Below are positions 21,446-30,419 of a stretch of DNA of 64,000 bases, piece after piece (the stretch's first letter is position 1; each line of letters starts with the position of its first letter). The notes beneath the pieces are model-generated. The model had not been told where the DNA came from. It saw only the letters and a program-made list of their open reading frames with translations, and searched no databases. The position numbers and the translations under genes were made by a program. Source of the DNA: Pyropia yezoensis (lineage: Eukaryota; Rhodophyta; Bangiophyceae; Bangiales; Bangiaceae); the NCBI GenBank assembly GCA_009829735.1, contig CM020618.1:29922894-29986893 (forward strand), written 5' to 3'.

Positions 21446-21519
21446 GTCCGTGGCGACTGTGGCGGCGGCCCCGTCCTTGGCGACTGTGGCGGCGGCCCCG
21501 TCCGTGGCGATGACGGCGG
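21446..21519. repeat. 27-bp minisatellite, two full and one partial unit
   Basis: Units at 21446-21472 and 21473-21499 differ at one base, and a partial third starts at 21500. A 27-bp unit keeps frame; on the minus strand it encodes a 9-residue repeat (SPRTGPPPQ). Confidence 0.8.
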
Positions 21520-23020
21520 TTGACGGTCGTGACGTCGGTGGGCGTCAGCGCGGCGATGGCTGTCGATGGCGACCTCGACGGCATCGGCACGTGTGCTCGT
21601 CTGTGGTGCTGGAGGGGGGGGGGGGGGGGGGGCGGTGGAGTGCGGGGGGGGGGGGCGGTGGAGGGGGGGGCAGGGGGGTGCTGCGGTGGCTGTGGGTGGT
21701 GAGCGACAGTGGAGGGGGAGATGGTTGCTGTGGCTGTGGTGGTGAGCGACGGTGGAGGGGGGGGATGGTTGCCATGATGTTTGATGGGTTGTCGGCGGGG
21801 GAGGGGTCGGCGTGGCTGCGGCGATGCTCGTCTGCGGCGGCGGCAAGAACGGGTGCGCTCATCCACGGCGGAAAGTGGTGTCCACGTTTGTGGCGATTTA
21901 GGTGGGGAAAGGCGTACGACGGCGTTATTGGTGTGATGAGGGGCCGGGCGGGGGGCTGCTGCGGTTGTGATGGTGGGGGTGGGAAGGGGGGGGATGGCCT
22001 TGTGGGTGACGGGCGGGGGGGGACGGTGGTGAGGGAAGCTATACGGAGGGTGGGGGGGACTTTTTGGTAGAGCGCTCGTGGTGGTAGGGGTGGTGGATGC
22101 TTGGAGAGGCGGTGGGTGGTGGGAGGGGGATGGGTTGTGGGAAAGTGGAGGGGGGGGGGGGGGGGGGTTGATTTGGTGGGGTGCTTGGGGGGAGGAGGTG
22201 CTCGGGGGGCGGGGGGTCGTTGGGGGCGACCCCGCCGCCTCTGTTTATTTTTCACTAGTTTTCCCATGTTCTTTTTTCCCGTAGCGTTTAAGTGGTGGGC
22301 GAGCGCTATGGCTGGTCGCCGTGGCTGTTTGGCAGGTGCAGGGGACTGCGGCGTTGGCGGCGGTGGGCTGCGGCGGTCGTGGACGGGGACGGTTGCGAGG
22401 ATGTCGTCGCTGTGGCCATCTTCCGCGACGGTCTTCCGCCGCGGTGGTGCTCGTGGCCGCCCCCGGTTGTGACGACAGTGGGATTGGGGTGGCGGCGGCG
22501 GCCATTGTGCTCTGGGGATGCAGGCGAGCGGCGACAGCGATAGTGGCTGGGAGGGGTGGTGACGATCGCTGCTGCGCGGTGGGGTCATGGGAGGGGAAGG
22601 AGCGGCGGCCGTGGAGGTGCCACTGCTGGGGACGCTGATTGTCCTCGTCCGTTGTTGTGGAGGAGTGGTTGTGGGTGTGGACGCAACGACTGCGTTGGCG
22701 TGCTGATGGGGGCCGGAGGAGGGGACAGCTGTTGTCGTCTTGGTAGGAGTGGGGGGGGGTCGGCGATGATTGTGCCGGCTGTGTTGGGATGACGGTAAGA
22801 GGAGCACGACGTGGGGGGGGGGAAGGGGATGGCCGCAGAGTGCTCGTGGTCGTGCTGCTTGGTTGGGTACTGGTAGGGGGCTTGTGCTGGGAGGAGCTTC
22901 GTTCTGGGGGGGGGGCGGGTGTTGGGCAGGGGGGGGGGGGTGCTGGGTGTGGGCGGGGATGTAGGGGTGGTGGGGTCGCCACCGCAGGGTCTTTTTCTTA
23001 GCCCAACTGTTGAATATCTT

Positions 23021-23833
23021 CTATTTCTTCTTGCGTTGTTGTGATAGGCACGCTTCGTGGCTGTTCGTGAGGGTGGAGAACGGCTGTGGAGGCGCCGCGG
23101 AGGTTGGCTCGTAGAGGGACGGGGCGACTTCCCCCTGCCGCCGGGCGCCCCCCTTGCGGGTGGTGACACGGGGCGACGGCGACGTTGCCGGCTGCTGTGC
23201 CGCCTCGGCGCGCGCGGCCGCCGGCTCCACCGGGCGCCCGCGCGCGGGGCCGCCCGTCCGTGGCAGCGGCGGCCGCTTGCGCACACCACGGGCGACGGCG
23301 GCGGCGGGAGTCGCGGCCGCGGCGGCCGCGTCCGGGGTGACGGGGCCAGCTGCCGTAGCAGGGGTGGGGGGTGCGGCAACCGCAGCGCTGGACGTGGTGG
23401 ATGCCGTTGGCGGCGGTGGCACCTCCTCGGGCGCCGTGAGGGCCACCTCCCCCCACCGCACCCTCGGGGCGGGCGCCGCCGCCACCGCCGCAGCTGCCGC
23501 CGTTGCCGCCGCGGCGACGGCCGCCGCCCCCTCGCCTTCACTTCGCAGCCCACCTGGGTGCGGCAGCGGCGGCGACAAAACGGAGGCCACAGCCTCGGCA
23601 CCCGCGGGCGCGCGGGTGGCCTCCCCCCCCACCGCAGCCGCCGGGCGGGGGGCGCCCCCGGCGGCGGGGGCATGGCGCCCGCCCCCGTGACCCCCCCCCC
23701 CGCCCCCCCCCCGCGCCCCTGGACCCGCGAGGGTATACACGGCGGTGGCGGTGTTTTCCTTTTTTTTTGTCACATGGGCGCACAGCCCGCCCCCCCCTCC
23801 CCTTCGCGGCCCCTCCCTTCCCACCAAGACCAT
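23021..23833 (-). CDS. Possible exon of a low-complexity Ala/Gly-rich protein
   Basis: 270-residue open frame ending in a natural-looking segment (YEPTSAAPPQPFSTL, then SHEACLSQQRKKK and stop). Its middle contains APRVRWGEVALTAPEEV and RGVRKRPPLPRTGG. It looks more like protein than any overlapping frame, but no domain is recognised and there are long glycine runs. It may be the C-terminal part of a gene starting near 25.7 kb, broken up by introns, real frameshifts or sequencing errors in G/C runs. Weak call. Confidence 0.3.
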   Translation of the reverse strand: MVLVGREGPRRGGGGGLCAHVTKKKENTATAVYTLAGPGARGGGGGGGHGGGRHAPAAGGAPRPAAAVGGEATRAPAGAEAVASVLSPPLPHPGGLRSEGEGAAAVAAAATAAAAAVAAAPAPRVRWGEVALTAPEEVPPPPTASTTSSAAVAAPPTPATAAGPVTPDAAAAAATPAAAVARGVRKRPPLPRTGGPARGRPVEPAAARAEAAQQPATSPSPRVTTRKGGARRQGEVAPSLYEPTSAAPPQPFSTLTNSHEACLSQQRKKK

Positions 23834-25054
23834 GCCTCCGGACCGCTGCCACCGCCCCCCTCACTCGACCGCCTCCTCTGCCGCAACGGCGGCAATGGCG
23901 TCGACCCTGGGCAGATCCCCCCCAGATGCACCCCCTTCCCCCCCTCCGCCCTCCCCTCCCCCCCCTCCCCCTCTCGCGGCACCTCCCCCGGCCGCCGCCA
24001 CCGCCGCCGCGACCACCGCCGTCAGCGACCGCCGCGCCACCCAGCCGGCCGACGGCACCGCCGCCGCAGGCGGCAGCGGCAGCGGCGGCGGCGGCGCCTC
24101 CCTCCCCCCCCCCCCCCCCCCCCGACTGCGGGGCGCCCGCCGCGCTCCCCGCACCCGGCGGGGTGCCCAACGACGCGCGCGCCGCCCCCCTCCCGGACCG
24201 CCGCAGCCGCGAAAAGAGGGTGCCCGCGGGCCTGAGGTCTGGGCGGCCACTGGGCACGCCTCCCCCCCCCGCCCCCCCCGCCGCCACCCGGCGTGCTGGG
24301 CGTGGTGCACCCCCCCCCCCCCCCCGCCGGCCCCCCCCCCCCCCCCCCCCCCGGGCGTCTGCCCCCCGCGTCGCGGCGGTCCTCCCCCCCGACGCGGCCG
24401 GCGGGGAAGGGCAGCGAGTGCGACCGCGACGGGTCCCGGCCGACGCCGCCGCGGCCGTCGGCGAGGCGCTTGCCGTCGGCGGCGGCGGCGGCGCCGACCG
24501 CGCTCGGCCGCCGCACCAGCTGCCGCATCGCCTCCTTCCAGCCATCTTCCGCTCCGCCGCCCCCGCCGCCAACCCCCTCCCCGCCACCAATCGCCCCACC
24601 ACCGCCACCGCCACCGGCACCACCGCCGCCGCCGCCGCCGCCACCGCCGCCAACGACACCGCCACTGCCGCTGCCACCCTTGCCGGCCGCCGCCGCGGCA
24701 ACGGCCGCAACAGAGATGGCGTCCGAGGCGCCGGGCGGCTCCCGCCGGGGGATGCCCGACACCCCGCGGGCCGGCGCGGGGGCGGTCGTGGCAATCGCCC
24801 CGCCGTTTGGTTGGGGCGCCACCGCCGCCGCCGCCCCGAGCGCGGCCGCCACCGCCCTGATGGGCCGTGGCTTTCAAAGGCGGCCGCTACCGGCGCGCGG
24901 CGGCGGGCGTCCCCCGGCCGGCCGCCCCCTCAGCGGGAAGAGCCACCGGCCGATCGCCGCGGGGGACGACCACGTCGTTGGGCACCACGTAGGGCGCCCA
25001 GATGCGGCGGGCCGCCGTCGACCCGCCACGCCCCCCACCACCGCCGCCACAACC

Positions 25055-25112
25055 ACCGCCACCGCCACCGCCACCGCCACCGCCACCGCCACCGCCACCG
25101 CCACCGCCACCG
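25055..25112. repeat. (CCGCCA)n microsatellite
   Basis: A nearly pure hexanucleotide repeat, about ten units, inside the low-complexity block. Reads as alternating Ala/Val, Gly or His/Arg depending on frame. Confidence 0.9.
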
Positions 25113-25284
25113 CCGGCGGCGGCCGCCGCGTCGCTGTGCCTGCCGCCACCCGAGTGTGGCCGCAACGGCACGCCGGCCGGCTGGCCCGGCTGCGCCGCCG
25201 ACGCCACCGGCGGCGGCGGCGGCGGCGGCGGGGCCATTCCCGTGGGCGGCGCCGACACGGGCCGGCGACGTCCCCCACCGCTCC

Positions 25285-25650
25285 CCCCGGCCTTCCCCCC
25301 CCCCCCCCCCCGGAGTACAGCGTCACAATGGCAGTGGTGGTGATCTGCTGCTCTTGCTGGTTGAGCGCCAGGTTCTTGCGCGCCGCCGCGACGCGGGCGT
25401 CCTTGCCGACGCTCCCCCCCTCGTAGGTGCGGATGGCGTCGCGGTAGGCGCGCTCGGCGCGCCTACCGCGATGCCATCCGTCAACCGCCGCTGGCAGTCG
25501 AGGACCACCCCCAGGTCCAGGAGGGTGCCCCCTAGGCTGGCCAGCGCGTCCCCCACCGACCCGGCGGGGACGTCCAGGATGTGGTCCTCCAACACCGCCG
25601 CCGCCCTCCCCCCCACCGCAGAGGCTATACTTGCGCCGCCCGCCTGCCAA
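25285..25650 (-). CDS. Possible exon with helical, non-repetitive sequence
   Basis: Two minus-strand stretches look like real helical protein: one around 25480-25620 (VLEDHILDVPAGSVGDALAS, then GTLLDLGVVLDCQRRLTDG) and one around 25290-25460 (RAYRDAIRTYEGGSVGKDAR, then VAAARKNLALNQQEQQITT). They lie in different frames, and the switch falls at the palindrome 25431-25479. The pattern suggests a coiled-coil or helical-bundle protein; I considered ABI-like and BAR-like families but cannot support either. Weak call. Confidence 0.3.
25431..25479. repeat. Near-perfect 49-bp palindrome
   Basis: Two 23-bp arms with one mismatch around a TCG spacer (25454-25456). It coincides with the frame change between two protein-like minus-strand stretches, as expected if a hairpin-mediated template switch inserted or copied one arm. 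Confidence 0.85.
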
Positions 25651-26613
25651 CGAGCGTCTTCGTCACCGCCCCAACCCGCCCAGTACCTGCTGCCGCCGCC
25701 ACCGCCCCCACCCACCTCGGCAGTTGCGGGCACCAACGCGGCTGTGGCCACCTAGGCATCGTCACCGCCGCCGCCTCCATCGCCGCGGCGCCACTGACAA
25801 CGCCGCCGCCACTCCCAATACCGCTGCCGCTGCCACCGCCGCTGCCACTACAGCGAACGCTAACGCTGCCGGCGCAGCGCATAGGGTAGGGGAAAGTCTG
25901 AGGTGGCGATGATGGTGGGGGAACGACGGTGGTGGATGTGGGTGGAGGACAGGGTGGGGAACGACGGTGCGTGCACCCGGAAGAAAAATCTTCTGGTAGC
26001 TGCCAGTGGCCAATGGGTGCTTCTGGGCCTCACGCTGGAGATCACCGTAAACACGGGGTGCCAAACTATCTTGTACATCGTGTTCCGTGGCGAACTTTGC
26101 GATAGAACGCTCGGCTGGAGCGCCGGAGGGAGACCCATCCGCTCCGAGGCCCCACGAAGTCACCAAGTCGATACAGGCGCGCCACGAGGACGCAGGAGCT
26201 AGCCCAGCCTCCTTCTAGAAGTGGCCGGTGCGTGTGCCATGGTGAGAAGGCGATCAGTCGGACATGGGTTCTTTGCAGAGTAACCTCACGTCATTGCCGA
26301 AAAGCAGGCAGACGACTCTGTTTCTGACACGAACAATCAACGTCCCCGCGGTTCCCACAACACGGAAAAATGGGAGATCCTCTGTGGATCAACTGCTCTT
26401 TGCTCGTCCAATGGCAAGCCGCCATGAAATTCCAACTTGTGTGGGGCAGCGTCGAAAGCTCCCTGACGCGGTCTGGAGCCTGCGGCGTTCCGAGCCCATT
26501 TCAGGCCTGGCTGGTGTCTGCGGCTGCGGCGTTCCAGCCAATTGGGGGCAGGGGCGCTCCCAGTGCCTCAGTTAGCAGATGGATCGGCCGGAAGCCGACC
26601 TGAGGAATTGTAA

Positions 26614-26629
26614 CGTGCGGCGTTTGCAC
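26614..26629 (+). repeat. 16-bp inverted repeat arm
   Basis: AACGTGCGGCGTTTGC; its exact complement lies at 26902-26917, enclosing about 300 bp that could be a small non-autonomous element. The right arm is adjacent to the 33-bp inverted repeat. Confidence 0.6.
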
Positions 26630-26920
26630 CCCATTCTAGAGGGCCACCCGGCGCAGTGCGGAGGTTTTTTCAGCGCCTAAGTGGGTCACAGAAAGGCCCA
26701 CCAGGAGCAACGGAGAGGCCTTCTTTTCGGGCCAGCGGGTGACACGTCCGGCGGGGAGATGCAAATCGCGAGCTTTTCCACGTGAGGCAAACGAGATGAT
26801 TGGAATTCCCGGGCCTGGTGGCTGGAACGTTTTGCCTTAGTCCGACGCAGTGTCCGGACCACACCCGCCCAGGCCAATGAAACAGTGTCTGAACAGACAC
26901 CGCAAACGCCGCACGTTCTT

Positions 26921-26953
26921 GTCCGGGCATTTTATAGAAAAGCACGATATCTA
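26921..26953 (-). repeat. Inverted repeat, right copy (33 bp)
   Basis: Complement of 20834-20866 with one mismatch. Confidence 0.8.
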
Positions 26954-27939
26954 CCTTTCCCAGCTTTTTTTTTTTTTTTTTACAGGACTCGTACTCGAAG
27001 CAAGCACTGCTAGGTGTCTGTGCACGAACAAACATACTTCCACAAAAAATGAATTCAAGCCAACACGGGAACAAACGGATGCCGACGGGCATCAGCGCAT
27101 CACCAATGCAATACATGCCAGTGGTGAGAACAGGTGAACGGGGCCGGACTGCAAACAATCCACGCATCCACCGCTACCGCCATCCGCACGTGCGGCACCG
27201 CCCTACGCACAGCCAGTGACCCCCCCGTACGGACGCTTACCGGGAGCGAGCCACGGAGGCACCGACCGCCAGCGTGGCTGCCAGGGCAATAGGTGCTCGG
27301 GAAACCATGACTGCCACGCAGTCAAAGTCTGCTCACGCCCCTGCCGCGCCTGCGTCGCCGGGACCCGCGGCGACAATGGCCGCTCGTGACACTATGCTCG
27401 CCCGAACGGCCGCCGTCACCACTGCTGCCACTGCCGCCGGCGCCGGCGCCATCACCAGTAGAGGGCCCAGGACCACCCTCTTCGCGTCCAACCGCCTTCC
27501 CCGCAGGCAGCCACTTTGTCGGCCACAGACTGGACCGATAGGGACGACGGCGGCAGCGCCGGGTTAAGGCACCCGCGGCGGCAGGCGCCCGCAAAGACCA
27601 GGCAGCCGCAGCAGCACAGTGGCGTCGTGCGGCACCCGCCGCAGCTGCCCTCCACCAAGCAACGGCGGCCGCGCCGACAGCGTTGAAGGCGGGGGGGGGT
27701 CTCTAAATTGATCATGCCCGCCACACGCCGCGAACCCGTCACCGAAACAACCACAGCGTCCAACAGCGCCGTCTCAAGCGCGAGGGAGAAGCAAAGCGCC
27801 GTTTCAAACCTCCTTCCCGATCTCCCGCGCCGCCGCTGCCGCAGCCACACAGACATGTCGACGAGGATGCAGCCCGGCGAGATGCCGCCGTAACGCGCGT
27901 CACAAGTTGATGCCAAGGTACTGCTCCAATGACGGCGGC

Positions 27940-28769
27940 GGGCACTGAAAAAAGAGTGGATGTGGGTCCACCGTAGACACAACATCGGAGATTCCAGACG
28001 AGAGCACCAACCTTGTAAAGAAGACCAACGGGACCTTCCCGAATTCTCAACCTTCGAAGAAAATCGAGGTATGAACAGGTTTGCTTCACATCCTTGAAGC
28101 CCCATTCTACAGCCGTCCTCGGAACCTTCATCGAGTTGTTTTGCGCCATCTGTGCAGGTTAAACGACGCCATCATACGCTGTCTGCAGCCATGCCCGTAA
28201 CATGTACGCGGCATCCCCGCACAGATCGATAAACCCGACGCACTTATCCAGGGATGCTCCTGACTCCTCAATCTTCTTGGCATAGATCGCGGCGCGCTCC
28301 CGCATGAAGGAGGTCCTCCAGTCCAACAAGAGATGGCCCCACTGACGCCAAAGTGCCTGTTCCGTAGCGTAAAAATCGTAGATAGTGCACTCTCGCTTCG
28401 TCCAAACAGTTCTTCCAAGTCACACCAGCGAGCAAAAGAAGCAAGACGACGTAACAAAATGCAAAGAGCCTCAACAGGATTCACCGCATAGTGTGGGTAA
28501 TCGAGTGTCACATCCAGTTCCAAAAGATTGACCACTTTTCCGACATCGTGGACACGAAACCGGAACAAGGATAAGCACTAATGAAACGAAAACGCGTTGA
28601 GGTTGAACGAGGATGCCTTGATACACCTAGAGTGCTCCCGCAGCCTCACCAGGTCCCTATCAGATCTCTCGTACGCGAGCGCTATCGGCGCTAGCTCAAA
28701 TAAGAAAAAATCCATGCTACAACCCAGAAGCACAGCGTCACGGAAGCGCCTGCGACGGAAAGCCAACAC
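27940..28769 (-). pseudogene. PIF/Harbinger transposase, decayed
   Basis: Reading down the minus strand: an N-terminal stretch (FFLFELAPIALAYERSDRDL), then after an in-frame TAG (28578-28580) FRFRVHDVGKVVNLL and VEALCILLRRLASFARWCDL and EELFGRSESALSTIF, the classic Harbinger helix-turn-helix block (ALCILL.RLA, FGRS...LS.IF). Later, in other frames, come GFIDLCGDAAYMLRAWLQTA (first Asp region fused to the second, so the part between them is deleted) and RTAVEWGFKDVKQTCSYLDF with VGLLYKVGALVWNLRCCVYG, the conserved C-terminal block around the catalytic Glu. At least one stop, two frame changes and one internal deletion make it inactive. It faces the Myb-like pseudogene at 19908. Confidence 0.78.
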
Positions 28770-30419
28770 CGCTCTTCATGGTCAAGCATGGATACCATGG
28801 CTCCCTGCCCAGGTGACACAACGGCCCAGGATATCGGGTTCCAAGTCGTGCTGCGCGGCAGCTACACAGTAGAGGGTGACCTCCAACAGCGCTGCGCGCA
28901 CGCCGCTCCGGTGAGTTGGTGAGCACAGGCGAGTGGTCCTGCCCCTGCTGTGGTGACAGCACGTTCTCAGACTACACGGTCGATTTAGGCTGCTTCACAT
29001 TCCCATTCCAGCATTGGTTCCACTGAAAATACACGGTGCTGATCCCACAGGATGTGGTCACAACCTTGCGACAAAACACACAATCCGCCCCGCCTTGTGA
29101 CATGCCTTGAGGCGAGTGCTGGACGGCCAAGCGACCTCTCGAGATACTCACAAGCTTACCACAAAAGTGGCAACAAAAACTCCCTAATGGAGCATGGCTC
29201 GACCAGGTGGTAGTGATGAGTGAGCTTGTGTTTTTTATTTTCATATCTAGCACTCTCGAGGAGGCGTGGGTGGCGAGCGTAGGCGGCGACCATGGGTTGC
29301 GGTGCGGAGGGCGGGGGTTGGCTCCGCAAAGAATGAAGACACTTTGTGGTGCGAGGAGCGACTTCTGGACAGGCCGTGCTGACTGATGAATTCTTTCCAT
29401 GAACACATTCCGAATCCTTTCGTTCTCCCCTGCGTCAGAGAGGCGTGAGGAGGGGGGCCTATCTTCACGTGTGCATTATTCACCGGTTCATGCGTGTGTT
29501 GGGCTTAAATGGCGGAAAGAAACTGACGCCATGTCATCGAGCCAATGCGAATCAAGAATTGCAGCGACCCTCCTCAAAATTGATTGAGCTCAGCCAACCA
29601 GGATAGCAGGTGGCCCGTGAAAACCCTACTGCACAAAAAACGCCGTTTTAACTAGGCGAGCCCTCCCCCGCGCCCCCCCCGTCGACGCTGCGGGGTAAAA
29701 AGAGAAAAAACCTTGCCCGGTCGACACCCACTGCCAGAGCAGCAGCAGACCCGCCCCCCACCCCCCCCTTCCCATCTCTATTTTTCTGGTGGGCCTCTTG
29801 ACGCACCGCCCTCGATACATGCGCCGGGGGGCCGCCGCCTCGCTGACCTCCCCACCTGCGCACGCAACCTGACGCGTAGCAGGGTTCCCACGCTCGCCTC
29901 CAGGAAGAAGAGGGGGGGGGGGGGGGGGGGGGGGGAGGCACACTCTCCGCGGGCATTTGCCACGGCATCGTCAGAAACCCCTCCCCCCTGTCCCTTCCTC
30001 TCCCCCTCTAGGTTGCCACACCGCGGGTGGGGACGAGAAAGTCGGGGGAGATGACGTCGTGCTATTCCGTCGTACGCACACGTCCCGGGGCGTGTGGCCG
30101 AATAGCGACCGGCGGCGGCGGCGGCGGCTGCCTGTGCGGCTGGCCACCGCCGGTCGTGTACCCGACCGGCCGCGCGCGGGTGTGGGTGGCGGGGGGTCGT
30201 CGACTGGCCCGCCACCGCCGCTGCCGCGACCCTTGGGGGTGCGCGTGGCGGCGGGGGGGTTGGCTGCTGGGTGGCCACCGCCGCGGCTGTGACCGGGTCG
30301 GGTGCTGCCGGCGCCGTCAGCAGCAGGGGGGGGGGGTGGCCGCTGTGCTAGGCTGTGGCGCCGCAGCGGCGCTGCGACAGCGAGGCGGACGAGCCACTGG
30401 GCCACCGGCGTAGGTTCGA
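28770..30419. other. Spacer between the Harbinger remnant and the copia fossil
   Basis: No gene recognised. A minus-strand frame near 28972-29406 has cysteine pairs (CCHFCGK and CVFCRK) but no family match. The part from 29640 onward is GC-rich with a 24-base G run (29912-29935). No LTR of the copia element was found here. Confidence 0.4.
29912..29935. repeat. 24-base G homopolymer
   Basis: Uninterrupted G run on the plus strand; prone to length errors in sequencing. Confidence 0.95.

Larger units (their letters stand above)
21250..25900. other. Low-complexity GC-rich block with long G or C runs
   Basis: About 4.6 kb dominated by GGC/GCC/CCACCG repeats and mononucleotide runs: G on the plus strand in 21614-22970 (19 G at 21614-21632) and C in 23690-25320 (C-runs at 24310-24325 and 24331-24352). 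The change from plus-strand G to plus-strand C around 23.0-23.7 kb makes the block strand-asymmetric. Several minus-strand stretches read like natural protein (see 23021-23833 and 25285-25650); others are biased in every frame. Long frames on the plus strand here (for example 23503-25755) are proline/arginine/histidine noise and are not called. Confidence 0.5.
25901..27939. other. Mostly unassigned; right part of the inverted-repeat segment and spacer beyond
   Basis: No gene recognised. It contains a 16-bp inverted repeat pair (26614-26629 and 26902-26917), GCGGCGTT-type motifs near 26480-26560, a T-run at about 26966-26982, and the right 33-bp inverted repeat. Small frames around 27270-27570 and 27450-28100 carry no recognisable protein. 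Confidence 0.4.

Noticed and set aside
23503-25755. 750-codon plus-strand frame in the low-complexity block
   Set aside because: Pro/Arg/His-rich throughout and made of shifted repeats; no natural protein segments.
27274-28105. Small frames downstream of the Harbinger transposase remnant
   Set aside because: No recognisable domain; the parts between 27940 and 28105 are explained by the transposase C-terminus in another frame.
28972-29406. Minus-strand frame with CHFC and CVFC pairs
   Set aside because: Spacing fits no zinc-finger family I know and the flanking sequence looks non-coding.
19736-29648. AAACGGCG at 19736-19743 and its complement at 29641-29648 as Harbinger ends
   Set aside because: Only 8 bases match and the left copy lacks the expected TTA/TAA target duplication.
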